Source: Paenibacillus sp. HB172176
GTDB taxonomy: Bacteria > Bacillota > Bacilli > Paenibacillales > Paenibacillaceae
Assembly (NCBI RefSeq): GCF_011947265.1
Contig: NZ_JAATHD010000028.1
Span: 17,146 to 81,145, forward strand
Length of the DNA stretch: 64,000 bases
Direction of reading: 5' to 3'
Numbering within the stretch: position 1 is the first letter of the stretch; each line of letters begins with the position of its first letter. The translations under genes and the position numbers were made by a program. Of this stretch, positions 43,695 through 51,935 are shown piece after piece. The notes below the pieces were generated by a model that saw only the letters and a program-made list of their open reading frames with translations, was not told the DNA's origin and ran no database searches.

Positions 43695-44549
43695 TTATGT
43701 AAGCATTCTTACCACATACACTTCTTTGCAGAAGCCTCTTAAACCGTTATAGATTCTCGCCAGCTTCGCTTCCTTCGAAACAAGTCCGAATACCGTTGGT
43801 CCGCTGCCGGACATCAGCACGCCGTCAGCCCCCAGCTTGAGCATGCTTTCCTTAAGCTGCCTGACCTCGGGATACAACTCCAGCGTGACCGTCTCCAGCA
43901 CGTTGCCGAGCCTTGCGCAGATGTCGTAGAACGAGCCGTTATCAAGCGCCGCCTTCATGCCTGCAATGGAAGGATGGAACGACAACGCGTTCGCCCTGAG
44001 TCTTCCGTACACGTCCGCGGTCGACACATTAATTGGAGGCTTGGCCAACACGACCCAGCATTGCGGCGGCGCTGCGATCATCTCCAGCTTCTCGCCTCTG
44101 CCTCGGGCGATCGCGGTCCCTCCCTTCACGCAGAAGGGCACGTCCGAACCAAGCTCGCTGCCAAGCTCGCTCAGCTCCTCCGTCGAGATGCCGAGTCCCC
44201 ATAGCTTATTAAGTCCCCGCAGCGTTGCGGCGGCGTCGCTGCTTCCGCCCGCGAGTCCGGCGGCTACCGGAATTTTTTTGTCCAGATGAATGTATACGCC
44301 CTTGCTTACGTTATATCGTTCCTTGATCAATCTTGCGGCTTGAAAGGCCAAATTCTTCTCATCCAGCGGAATATAGCCTACCTGGCTTGATATGATGATC
44401 GTATCCCGCGGCAGCTCCTCCATCTCCAGACGATCCGCAAGGTCCACCATCGTCATGATCATCTCGACCTCATGATAACCATCGTCCCGCTTGCGAAGCA
44501 CATCCAGCAGCAAATTAATCTTGGCAGGAGCCTTCTCATAAATTTTCAT
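43695..44549 (-). CDS. ispE: 4-diphosphocytidyl-2-C-methyl-D-erythritol kinase IspE
   Basis: A 284-residue GHMP kinase of the non-mevalonate isoprenoid pathway. Motifs: KAPAKINLLLDVLRKRDDGYHEVEMIM, the ATP loop PVAAGLAGGSSDAAATLRGL near 90-108, and GADGVLMSGSGPTVFGL at the C-terminus. It supplies precursors of undecaprenyl phosphate and menaquinone. Gene order sspF-ispE-purR is the Bacillus one. Confidence 0.96.
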   Translation of the reverse strand: MKIYEKAPAKINLLLDVLRKRDDGYHEVEMIMTMVDLADRLEMEELPRDTIIISSQVGYIPLDEKNLAFQAARLIKERYNVSKGVYIHLDKKIPVAAGLAGGSSDAAATLRGLNKLWGLGISTEELSELGSELGSDVPFCVKGGTAIARGRGEKLEMIAAPPQCWVVLAKPPINVSTADVYGRLRANALSFHPSIAGMKAALDNGSFYDICARLGNVLETVTLELYPEVRQLKESMLKLGADGVLMSGSGPTVFGLVSKEAKLARIYNGLRGFCKEVYVVRMLT

Positions 44550-44684
44550 AACCCTCGTCCACCCGTTCGTCCTTTGCTAAGCACCATTATAGCAAACGAG
44601 CACAATAAAAGCTAAACTGGCGCAATCGGAGGCCCTTACAGAGCCCAAGGACCCCCGGAAGCACCGTTTTTTCTTAAGAGGGAG

Positions 44685-44867
44685 CTATTGCCGATGAGCC
44701 TTTGCCGCCGCTTCTTCGGCAAGCTGGATAGCCCGCTTCACCATATTTCCCGCATCCTTCGCTTTAATGCCGCCCCAGCCTTCTTGCTCTACGGTATTGT
44801 AGAATCCAAGATCCTTCGCGAGCTCGTATTTCAATTGCTCCGACATTATACTGCGTCTTCTGCCCAT
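44685..44867 (-). CDS. sspF: Small acid-soluble spore protein SspF
   Basis: A 60-residue alpha/beta-type SASP that coats spore DNA. MGRRRSIMSEQLKYELAKDLGFYN and QEGWGGIKAKDAGNMVKRAI are family signatures, with the germination-protease region near ELA. ATG 44867 has AAAGGAGG 9 nt upstream, so the much longer open frame (to 45281), which overlaps the AraC gene, is spurious. A sigma-G-like promoter lies at 44891-44920. Confidence 0.95.
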   Translation of the reverse strand: MGRRRSIMSEQLKYELAKDLGFYNTVEQEGWGGIKAKDAGNMVKRAIQLAEEAAAKAHRQ

Positions 44868-44890
44868 TCGTGAATACCTCCTTTCGAGGA

Positions 44891-44920
44891 TAGTTTGCGT
44901 ACAAGACAGCAGGTTCATTC
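44891..44920 (-). promoter_or_regulatory. Sigma-G promoter of sspF
   Basis: Minus strand: GAATG (44916-44920), 18 bp, CAAACTA (44891-44897), near the sigma-G pattern GAATA-N18-CATNNTA. Placed 23 bp before the start codon. Confidence 0.6.
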
Positions 44921-44929
44921 TGCGACATA

Positions 44930-45796
44930 TCATCCATTCGACGAGCCATTCGACGAGAACTCGTCGAACATCACGTCCTTGCGAATGCCCTGCTTCTCTC
45001 GAGAAATCCACCCACCCGGCGTAATGCCTTCTTGTTGCTTGAAGACACGCGAGAAATGATGCACCGTTTTGAACCCCGACCTTTCGGCAATTTGTTTGAT
45101 GCTGAAATCCGAGTAGGTCAGCCATTCCTTCGATTGCCGGATACGGACCTCCTTTGCATATGCGGCTATTGTCGTTCCTTTGTAGGCCTTGAAAAGCTGT
45201 CCCAGATAATTCGGAGTATAACCGAGCTCGCCTGCCATGTCGTGAATCGTCCAACTTCGGTCGATATGCTCCGCTATCCATGCCTCCGCTCGCTTCGCTC
45301 CGGAATGCCCCTCCTTCGGATACTCCATACGAGAAGTCGCTTCCCTTGGCGGATCGATGCCCTCGACGGAACGCGATAACAGGAACAGCAATTCCGCTAG
45401 ATGAAGCCTGGCCATTTCCTTATAATAGGTTTGCCGTATTAGTCCCTCGCGGCGAATTCGCTCAAGCAGCCAAGAGGCTTCTTTCCCATGTGCCAGCGTC
45501 TTCGTCGGAATCGCAGCGAATACTGCTTCCCATTCCGGAGAGGTGATGCAATATTTGATATCGAGCGTCTTCACGCCCGAATGCTTGCTCGCAGTCAGTC
45601 CATGCGGCTCATGCGGTCTGATGAATAATATCGCGCCTGGCTCCAATTCGTACGTGGCGTCCCCGCAGCCAAATTGGCCGTTGCCGTCCGCAATCCATAA
45701 CAACTGATAATAGGCGTGCTGATGTCTGCGCAGCTGCTCCCCTCTCTTGTAGTCGTAACGCGCTGTCCATAGAATTTGAATACCGATATCGATCAT
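44930..45796 (-). CDS. AraC family transcriptional regulator
   Basis: A 288-residue one-component regulator. An N-terminal cupin sensor (HQHAYYQLLWIADGNGQFGCGD, GAILFIRPHEPHGL) is followed by two AraC helix-turn-helix motifs (WTIHDMAGELGYTPNYLGQLFKAYKGTTIAAY and FSIKQIAERSGFKTVHHFSRVFKQQEGITPGGW). ATG 45796 is preferred: GGAGG is 7 nt upstream, while the ATG two codons earlier is too close. It lies divergent to the beta-propeller gene, its likely target. The pair interrupts the usual veg-sspF order. Confidence 0.9.
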   Translation of the reverse strand: MIDIGIQILWTARYDYKRGEQLRRHQHAYYQLLWIADGNGQFGCGDATYELEPGAILFIRPHEPHGLTASKHSGVKTLDIKYCITSPEWEAVFAAIPTKTLAHGKEASWLLERIRREGLIRQTYYKEMARLHLAELLFLLSRSVEGIDPPREATSRMEYPKEGHSGAKRAEAWIAEHIDRSWTIHDMAGELGYTPNYLGQLFKAYKGTTIAAYAKEVRIRQSKEWLTYSDFSIKQIAERSGFKTVHHFSRVFKQQEGITPGGWISREKQGIRKDVMFDEFSSNGSSNG

Positions 45797-45960
45797 ACCC
45801 ATCCCTCCGGGCTCGTTTCCTTCATTATATCGAAATTAACCTTCGTATAGTTGGATAAAGACATCATCCTTTCAGACAAAGAAAGCTCATGAGGCATCGT
45901 ATATACTTCACATACGGCATAAAAGCCTGTGCCGAATTTCCGAAATTGGAGAGGAATGCC

Positions 45961-47229
45961 ATGCTTATTAACCAATGCTTTCCCCGTTACACGGAATACG
46001 ATCCTCTTGTTCCCGTCTGGTGCGTCACGCCTGGCGAAGGCGGAGGCCTTCATCGATTCTTCGACACTTCGCCTGTCAGTCCCTCAGGCCGCTATCTGGC
46101 TGTCCTGCGAATGCCCGATCGGGACCGAGTCAATGAGCCGGGAGAAACGGCGGAGGTCGTTCTCGTCGATTTGCACACGGCCGAGGAGCAGGTTGTCGCT
46201 CTAACGCGAGGCTGGGAATACCAATTGGGGGCGAACATCAACTGGGGCACTGACGATCATGCCCTATACTTCAATGATGTCGACACAGAAAGCTGGACGC
46301 CGTTCGTGGTGTGTCTGGACCCTCTGACGGGAGCAACGCGAAGAATGGAAGGCTCCATCTATCGCATCTCTCCCGATGGCAAACAAATCATTAGCGCCAA
46401 TACCATAACGATGCGGCGTACGCAGAATGGATATGGGGTAGTCGTCCCCGATCAACTGGTTCCCCGCAACTTCGGATTTCCAAGTGACGACGGCCTGTTC
46501 CTGATAGATACCGCTACCGGCGTCCGCAAGCTGCTCGTTTCACTTCGCGACTTATTCGAGAACGCCGAGCCCCGAATCGATACAACCTTGTACGAGGGAG
46601 GCGAATGCTATGGCTTCCATAGCAAGTTTAATCCTCAGGGAACCCGATTGATCTTCACGGTCAGATGGTTCCACAGCAAAGAACAACAGCCGTGGAATCA
46701 GATCAAAAAGGATCTTGATTTCTGGGTGTTCACTATGAAGCCTGATGGAACCGATATTCACGTTGCCGTCGGACCCCATCAATGGAAGAAGGGCGGACAT
46801 CATATTAACTGGTACCCGGACGGCGAATATCTGTCGATGAACCTCGCTCTTGCCGGGGACGGAAGAATGAAGCTCGTCCGTGTACGATATGACGGTACAG
46901 ATCTAAGAACCATCACCGATGCAATGCCAGGCTCCGGACATCCGACCGTGCATCCGGACGGTCATCATATCCTGACGGATACTTATGCCTGGGAATCCAC
47001 CTCGTTCGGCGACGGCACTGTTCCGCTGCGCTGGATCGATCTTCGGACGAATACAGAGAAAACATTGGTTCGCTTGAATGTAGCTCACCCTGCTGCCGGC
47101 AAGAACAGCTCGCTTCGTGTCGACCCTCATCCCGCTTGGGCGCCGGACAATCGCCATATCGCCTTCAACGGGTATGTGAACGGCGCGCGGCGCGTCTTCC
47201 TTGCTGATGTAAGCAATATGCTCCAGTAA
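45961..47229 (+). CDS. TolB-like beta-propeller protein, possibly an oligogalacturonate lyase relative
   Basis: A 422-residue cytoplasmic protein with repeated propeller blades (VSPSGRYLAVLR, INWGTDDHALYF, RISPDGKQI, NPQGTRLIF, WYPDGEYLSM, VHPDGHHILTD, WAPDNRHIAFNGYVNGARRVFLADV). The WDxPDG-like blade pattern is that of TolB/PD40 proteins, and the layout resembles PL22 oligogalacturonate lyases; the metal-binding residues cannot be confirmed by eye. ATG 45961 has GGAGAGG 6 nt upstream. Divergent from the AraC gene, so probably induced by a plant-type sugar. Confidence 0.7.
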   Translation: MLINQCFPRYTEYDPLVPVWCVTPGEGGGLHRFFDTSPVSPSGRYLAVLRMPDRDRVNEPGETAEVVLVDLHTAEEQVVALTRGWEYQLGANINWGTDDHALYFNDVDTESWTPFVVCLDPLTGATRRMEGSIYRISPDGKQIISANTITMRRTQNGYGVVVPDQLVPRNFGFPSDDGLFLIDTATGVRKLLVSLRDLFENAEPRIDTTLYEGGECYGFHSKFNPQGTRLIFTVRWFHSKEQQPWNQIKKDLDFWVFTMKPDGTDIHVAVGPHQWKKGGHHINWYPDGEYLSMNLALAGDGRMKLVRVRYDGTDLRTITDAMPGSGHPTVHPDGHHILTDTYAWESTSFGDGTVPLRWIDLRTNTEKTLVRLNVAHPAAGKNSSLRVDPHPAWAPDNRHIAFNGYVNGARRVFLADVSNMLQ

Positions 47230-47233
47230 CCAC

Positions 47234-47260
47234 AAAAAAGACGCAGACCTTGTCTGCGTC
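47234..47260 (-). terminator. Terminator of veg (shared with the propeller gene)
   Basis: GACGCAGAC-CTT-GTCTGCGTC, a 9-bp stem; TTTTTTG follows on the minus strand. Convergent genes end on both sides. Confidence 0.92.
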
Positions 47261-47283
47261 AAACGTTTCAAGCTTATGTCAAT

Positions 47284-47559
47284 CTATTGTTGAAGATAAG
47301 CGATTCGGACTTGACCTTCATCATTGCATACAGTTACTTCCACTGATTCTGTAAGTATATCCGCATAGCTGTAGGAAACCCGCTTGAACGCATGCTGCTC
47401 CTCATCCAGCTTTACAATGAATACAGAAGGGTAGATTTCTTCCAACGTGCCAGTTCGCTCGATGGTCTTTCGGCGCCCACCGTTTGCTCTCAGACGGATC
47501 TTAGAACCAACATGAGCTTCCAAGCTGCGTTTTATATCCAATAGCGCATTTTTTGCCAT
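47284..47559 (-). CDS. veg: Veg protein
   Basis: A 91-residue protein: MAKNALLDIKRSLEAHVGSKIRLRANGGRRKTIERTGTLEEIYPSVFIVKLDE is highly like B. subtilis Veg, an abundant protein that stimulates biofilm formation by countering SinR. Two perfect sigma-A promoters precede it, in line with the famously strong veg promoter. Note the very short leader (ribosome site GAGGTGG) and the monocistronic terminator. Confidence 0.95.
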   Translation of the reverse strand: MAKNALLDIKRSLEAHVGSKIRLRANGGRRKTIERTGTLEEIYPSVFIVKLDEEQHAFKRVSYSYADILTESVEVTVCNDEGQVRIAYLQQ

Positions 47560-47586
47560 TGTTCACTACCACCTCTTTCCTTGTCC

Positions 47587-47615
47587 ATTATAACCAAAGT
47601 TAGAGGTGATGTCAA
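47587..47615 (-). promoter_or_regulatory. veg proximal promoter, perfect sigma-A consensus
   Basis: Minus strand: TTGACA (47610-47615), 17 bp, TATAAT (47587-47592). Both hexamers and spacing are ideal. Confidence 0.92.
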
Positions 47616-47627
47616 ATGTGAATTAAT

Positions 47628-47657
47628 ATTATATCAGTCCGATATTTTACTTGTCAA
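47628..47657 (-). promoter_or_regulatory. veg distal promoter
   Basis: Minus strand: TTGACA (47652-47657), 18 bp, TATAAT (47628-47633), 41-42 bp upstream of the proximal one. Confidence 0.85.
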
Positions 47658-47804
47658 CGGTGAAATCACCCATTTTTATAAAATGACAGAACTTTTTCTT
47701 ATTATTTTGCATTTCGCGTCTAAATTATGCATGGACAATGCTTTTTCATCCGTTTTCAAAACATTCATTGAAAGTTCATTGCGGATTGATCGATACATAT
47801 TCAT

Positions 47805-48683
47805 TCAGCTGCCGCTTGTCGCCTTCGGTCTCGGCATCCCCACTCTGAAGCGTCCCATCGTCTCGATGCCGCCGACACCGTCGATGCCGCTTATCGTGCC
47901 GTGAATAACCTCTGGCAGAGAGATTGTCTCGCGAAACGGCGTATAACTGGCCTTGATAGCCACATAGACCGGATCAAGCGCATGAATGAGAATCCGTCCG
48001 GGAGAGCTCGCGAAATTGGAGCCTGCCTGCAGCAGCGCCTCGAAATGCGATTGACACGCCCCCGCTACGACGACAAGACTGTCTTTGCTCTTCTCATATT
48101 CTCTGGCAATTCGTACAGCATTCACGAAATTCTGCGAATTCTTGTAGCTGCCAAGTCCATACATCTCATTCTGGGCACGATGCTTAAGAACGCCGTCATG
48201 ACCGGTTATAACGACAATATCCGGCTTAACCTGGGGCAGCAAGCGATAGAGGATATCCGCCATCTGCGATTCATGAATATGCAGCCCTTGGGCGGGCACT
48301 TGCATCGAATTATATAGTTGCATGCTCTTCTTCAAATAGTTCCCGTCCCCGTCAAGGTGGAGAACCTTGCCGGGCACTTCGAAATAAGGCGCGCTTTGCT
48401 GTTGCTGGGCAAGCCGAATAGACCTGCTTTCGCCGGTAATGCCGCCATTCCTGGCTCTATCCGTCTGCATTCTCCTCAGTGATTCATTCACTTTGATTCT
48501 CACTTGCTGCACGGCGCTGGTTGACTCCGGATCGCGCACAACCGACAAATCAGGAATCGGAGCATCCGCAAGCAATCGATAATCCGTGCCCTTCAATAAG
48601 GCGTACTCGGTGCGGATGGCCTCAACGCGAAACAGCACGTCACCGCCGTAGGATTGACGAATGACCAGGTCCCCTTGCTTCAT
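47805..48683 (-). CDS. yabG: Spore coat-modifying protease YabG
   Basis: A 292-residue peptidase of family U57. MKQGDLVIRQSYGGDVLFRVEAI opens the protein; PDIVVITGHDGVLKH, YKNSQNFVNAVRIAREYEKSKDSLVVVAGACQSHFEALLQAGSNFASSPGRILIHALDPVYVA contain the probable Cys/His catalytic residues. It trims coat proteins in the mother cell late in sporulation. A sigma-K promoter is visible at 48704-48731, fitting its known timing. Confidence 0.96.
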   Translation of the reverse strand: MKQGDLVIRQSYGGDVLFRVEAIRTEYALLKGTDYRLLADAPIPDLSVVRDPESTSAVQQVRIKVNESLRRMQTDRARNGGITGESRSIRLAQQQQSAPYFEVPGKVLHLDGDGNYLKKSMQLYNSMQVPAQGLHIHESQMADILYRLLPQVKPDIVVITGHDGVLKHRAQNEMYGLGSYKNSQNFVNAVRIAREYEKSKDSLVVVAGACQSHFEALLQAGSNFASSPGRILIHALDPVYVAIKASYTPFRETISLPEVIHGTISGIDGVGGIETMGRFRVGMPRPKATSGS

Positions 48684-48703
48684 AGGTAAATCACCTCTTC
48701 GTC

Positions 48704-48731
48704 TATCCTATGGGCGGACAAAACGATTGGT
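48704..48731 (-). promoter_or_regulatory. Sigma-K promoter of yabG
   Basis: Minus strand: ACC (48729-48731), 16 bp, CATAGGATA (48704-48712), an exact match to the sigma-K pattern AC-N16-CATANNNTA. Confidence 0.8.
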
Positions 48732-48764
48732 GAGCGGAAATATATTAGCGGGGTCTCGACGCTC

Positions 48765-49646
48765 CTAACGATTGAACCATCCCGTGGCGAGCAACGCCTT
48801 GCTCAGAGCCGCAAATTCCTCCAGGGATAACGTCTCCCCTCGTCTGACCGGATCGATGCCTGCAGCTGCAAGCAGCGCAAGCAATGCCTCGCGCCGCTCC
48901 TTGCCCGCAAATGCGGTCAGGTTGTTGCCAAGCGTCTTCCTCCGCTGCGCGAAGCTGGCTTGCACGACGCGGAAGAAGAAGCTCTCATCCGCCACCTCTA
49001 CGGCAGGCTTGTCCCTGACGGAAAGCTTGATCACTGCGGAATCCACATTTGGCTGGGGAATGAAAACCGTATGGGGAACCGTGCACACGAGGCTTGGTTC
49101 GCAATAGTACTGAACGGCCACGCTGAGGCTTCCGTATTCCTTCCCTCCAGGCTTTGCAGCCATTCGCTCCGCCACTTCCTTCTGAATCATGACCACAATG
49201 TGGTTTAGAGGCAGACGTTCCTCAAGAAGCTTCATCAGAATTGGAGTCGTGACGTAATAGGGCAGATTTGCCACTACGCTGACTCCATCGAGACCGCTGA
49301 ATTGCTCCTCGAACAGCTTCTTCAGATCCAGCTTCAGCACATCGCCATGAATGAGGGACACATGCGGCTCATCGTCCATAATATCGCTTAGAATGGGAAT
49401 CAGGCGCTGATCAATCTCTATCGCAGCCACTTTGCCTGCAGCGCGGGCAAGACGCTGCGTCAACGCTCCTATACCAGGCCCAATCTCAAGCGCGCCCTTC
49501 GTCTCATCCAGTTCCGCCGCTTCTACGATGCGATTCAGAATATTCCCGTCGATAAGAAAGTTTTGTCCCAGACTCTTCTTGAAGGTGAAGCCGTATCTCG
49601 CAATAATTTCCTTCGTTCGTTTCGGTGTTCCGATTTCCATGCTCAT
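48765..49646 (-). CDS. rsmA: 16S rRNA dimethyladenosine transferase RsmA (KsgA)
   Basis: A 293-residue methylase that dimethylates two adjacent adenosines near the 16S 3' end. Visible: KKSLGQNFLID, SAM-binding EIGPGIGALTQRL, and the NLPYY active-site motif (VVANLPYYVTTPI), then the C-terminal helical domain. ATG 49646 is chosen: GGAGGG is 6 nt upstream and the start overlaps the rnmV stop by 4 bp (ATGA). The longer frame to 49841 lies inside rnmV. Confidence 0.96.
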   Translation of the reverse strand: MSMEIGTPKRTKEIIARYGFTFKKSLGQNFLIDGNILNRIVEAAELDETKGALEIGPGIGALTQRLARAAGKVAAIEIDQRLIPILSDIMDDEPHVSLIHGDVLKLDLKKLFEEQFSGLDGVSVVANLPYYVTTPILMKLLEERLPLNHIVVMIQKEVAERMAAKPGGKEYGSLSVAVQYYCEPSLVCTVPHTVFIPQPNVDSAVIKLSVRDKPAVEVADESFFFRVVQASFAQRRKTLGNNLTAFAGKERREALLALLAAAGIDPVRRGETLSLEEFAALSKALLATGWFNR

Positions 49647-50197
49647 TGCTTTCCCTCCAAACTCCGTTCCATCTCGCGCCATGCCGTCAAGAATTCCTCC
49701 TTCGAGATGCGGAAGCTTGTACACCGCTTGAAGAACTGCTTGCCGTTGGCATAGCCAATGCCAAGCAGCTTGCCCATCTCCAGGCGTCGCGATGCCGCCT
49801 CGCTGTGAGCGATAAGACCGGCATCGATGAGATCCTCCCACGTTATCTCGCTCTCGAGCGCATCAGATTCCGTTCTCAGATCGGAGAGCGCCGTACGTAT
49901 CGATTCCGGCGAAGCGTTCTCGATGCCAATATCGCCTTTGCGGCTGGCCAGCTCCTGCGGCAGGAAGGCATGCTTGCAGCCCGGCGCATGGCGGGCCACA
50001 ATCTTGCGGATTCTCTCTCCCGCATGATCCGGATCGGTGAATATAATAATGCCGCGACGCTCATTGGCCAGAGCGATTCGGCGCAACACATCCTCGCCGA
50101 TCGCCGAACCGTTCGTCTCGATCGTATCGGCCTCTACGGCGCGTTTAATTGCAGCGGTGTCATCCTTGCCCTCCACTACAATAACTTCCTTAATCAT
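49643..50197 (-). CDS. rnmV: Ribonuclease M5
   Basis: A 184-residue Toprim nuclease that matures 5S rRNA. IKEVIVVEGKDDTAAIKRAVEADTIETNGSAI holds the catalytic Glu and IIIFTDPDHAGERIRKIV the DxD. The start is unsettled: ATG 50197 begins the conserved domain with AAAGGG 12 nt upstream; ATG 50209 and GTG 50221 are in frame. Coupled to rsmA by a 4-bp overlap, as in Bacillus. Confidence 0.93.
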   Translation of the reverse strand: MIKEVIVVEGKDDTAAIKRAVEADTIETNGSAIGEDVLRRIALANERRGIIIFTDPDHAGERIRKIVARHAPGCKHAFLPQELASRKGDIGIENASPESIRTALSDLRTESDALESEITWEDLIDAGLIAHSEAASRRLEMGKLLGIGYANGKQFFKRCTSFRISKEEFLTAWREMERSLEGKQ

Positions 50198-50247
50198 TAT
50201 TGCTTTCATCCCTTTCCGCACTCAAGCTCCATTGTCCGCAGAACAAG

Positions 50248-50273
50248 CAAAAAGAAGAGGCGCCGCCTCTTCT
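50248..50273 (-). terminator. Terminator between yabE and rnmV
   Basis: AAGAAGAGGCG pairs with CGCCTCTTCTT, then TTTTTG on the minus strand. Confidence 0.85.
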
Positions 50274-50349
50274 TATCATTGCCATCTAGGAAAGCATATA
50301 CATTCCCGTTCTTTCTCAAACCGGATTTCAGGAACCGGCGCTCGATGCG

Positions 50350-51498
50350 TCAGCTGGCGGTCGGCTTGTTCGGTCCCAAAATATAAACCGTATATCCCGA
50401 CTTCTTGCCGAACTTGTTCGCATAGCTTTCACTGTCGAAATAGACATCGATCTTATTGCCCTTCACAGCGCTGCCCTTGTCCTCTGCTCTGCGGAAGCCG
50501 ATGCCTTCGATATAGACCCACCATCCAAGCGGAATGACGCTTGGATCCACGGCGATCGTTCTTCCTTCCTGCACGCGGGTGCCGGATGCTGTGATACCGT
50601 AATTAGGGTCGCCCTCCGATTTCCCTGTCGAGGCGAAATCCGCGCTATAGGCCGTAAGTGTCATGTTCTTGATGACCTTCTTCGCCTTGAAGGTCGTGTC
50701 GCCCTTCGTAACGGTCATCAAATCCGGACTGCTGCTTGTCAGCACCGTAACCTTCGGCGCAGGCTTCTTCGTCCCTACAGCGACCACCTGCTCCACTGCC
50801 GGCGTCTGAACAACCTCGCTGACCATCTTGCTTCCGACCAATACCCCGTCCTCGTACTTATCCTGATATTTCTCGACCACTACGCCTTCCTTGCCGGATT
50901 GGACAAGCTTCTCCTTGCCTTTCTCGAGCGTAGGATCATCCTTCTTCACGATGGTGAACGGAACGCTCTTCTCTTGCTCCGTCAGCAACGTTTCGACACG
51001 AACAATTTTGATCACATCATTCGCTTCAACTTGTACATCAAGTGCTGGACTAATTCTATCTTGACTGCGTATCGACAAATCGAGCTGATCTATCGCCGCC
51101 TTTACCGTCTTATCCGTTGTGTATACAGTTGATGTCTTGCCATCGGCCATTACAGTTACGGGAATCGCATGCGTGATCTCAATGCGATCGCCATCCTTCA
51201 GTGTTGAACCCAGTGGGACTGACACCTCATCATGTGGCCCAATTGTAATAGCTTGTTCATCCAGTAGGCGTTGTAGGACCCATTCCTTCGTATGAATAAC
51301 GGTTTCTTGTCCATTCACTACTACGGAGACGCTTTTCACAGCTGTTCCGTACAACAACACCAGTAACATGAAAGTCATAGCGATTGAGATGACAGCACTC
51401 AAAGTTATCAAACGCAAGTTTCCATGCTTCCATCGCATTGCGAAAGTCATGCTGGATGATCGTTTCCCATGGGTGTCCTCTAGCTGGAATATGCCCAC
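50350..51498 (-). CDS. yabE: Resuscitation-promoting factor-like cell wall protein YabE (DUF348-G5-3D)
   Basis: A 382-residue cell-envelope protein. Membrane anchor about residues 29-52, then DUF348 repeats (VVVNGQETVIHTKEWVLQRLLDEQ, and about 105-150), a G5 domain (about 190-250) and a C-terminal 3D domain (MTLTAYSADFASTG, AVDPSVIPLGWWVYIEGIG, AEDKGSAVKGNKIDVYFDS) with three conserved Asp, a lytic transglycosylase-like fold (Sps/Rpf family). GTG 51498 has AAGGAGG 9 nt upstream. Expected to remodel peptidoglycan. Follows tatD after a 437-bp gap. Confidence 0.93.
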   Translation of the reverse strand: MGIFQLEDTHGKRSSSMTFAMRWKHGNLRLITLSAVISIAMTFMLLVLLYGTAVKSVSVVVNGQETVIHTKEWVLQRLLDEQAITIGPHDEVSVPLGSTLKDGDRIEITHAIPVTVMADGKTSTVYTTDKTVKAAIDQLDLSIRSQDRISPALDVQVEANDVIKIVRVETLLTEQEKSVPFTIVKKDDPTLEKGKEKLVQSGKEGVVVEKYQDKYEDGVLVGSKMVSEVVQTPAVEQVVAVGTKKPAPKVTVLTSSSPDLMTVTKGDTTFKAKKVIKNMTLTAYSADFASTGKSEGDPNYGITASGTRVQEGRTIAVDPSVIPLGWWVYIEGIGFRRAEDKGSAVKGNKIDVYFDSESYANKFGKKSGYTVYILGPNKPTAS

Positions 51499-51935
51499 TT
51501 CCCCGGTCCTCCTTCATAGCCCCGCCGCCAAGTGTATGCATGCTGCAGTTGACGCGACTATAGTCTATTGGCGCGCAGAGCAATCGCACCCCAGCTCAGC
51601 CGCCTCACACCTCCCCCTCCTACCCTATGACAGCATCCCTGCGATTATTCGGTCTGTTGTCAGATTAGCGCGTTTGCGGCCGCAGCTAATCCCTTCATTT
51701 GGCATTTTCCTTGAGTGGGAATAAGGCTCTATCTTAGCTTGCTTTGCTGGAAAACCAATACAAAATGAAAAGCTCTGATTTGAATCATAACCTCAGCAGC
51801 GCTCACTTGTAAAGATGCGATAAAATGCGATTTAACCGAAAAAAGTGGGTAAAGTTTGAAAAAATACGTGAATTCAGCGATAAAAATTAGTTTTTTTGCA
51901 GGAAAGGTCTTTAATTCTCGCTCATTGGCCGTTTT
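51499..51935. other. Long leader region upstream of yabE
   Basis: 437 bp without a gene. Relatives of yabE can carry long regulated leaders (antisense RNA or c-di-AMP riboswitch). A G-rich stretch exists near 51590-51625, but the conserved ydaO words are not seen, so no riboswitch is called. Confidence 0.4.

Noticed and set aside
44870..45281. N-terminal extension of sspF
   Set aside because: It lies inside the AraC gene in another frame; the ATG at 44867 has a perfect ribosome site and gives the normal SASP length.
51499..51935. c-di-AMP (ydaO-type) riboswitch upstream of yabE
   Set aside because: G-rich words occur, but the conserved ydaO core and its order are not found.
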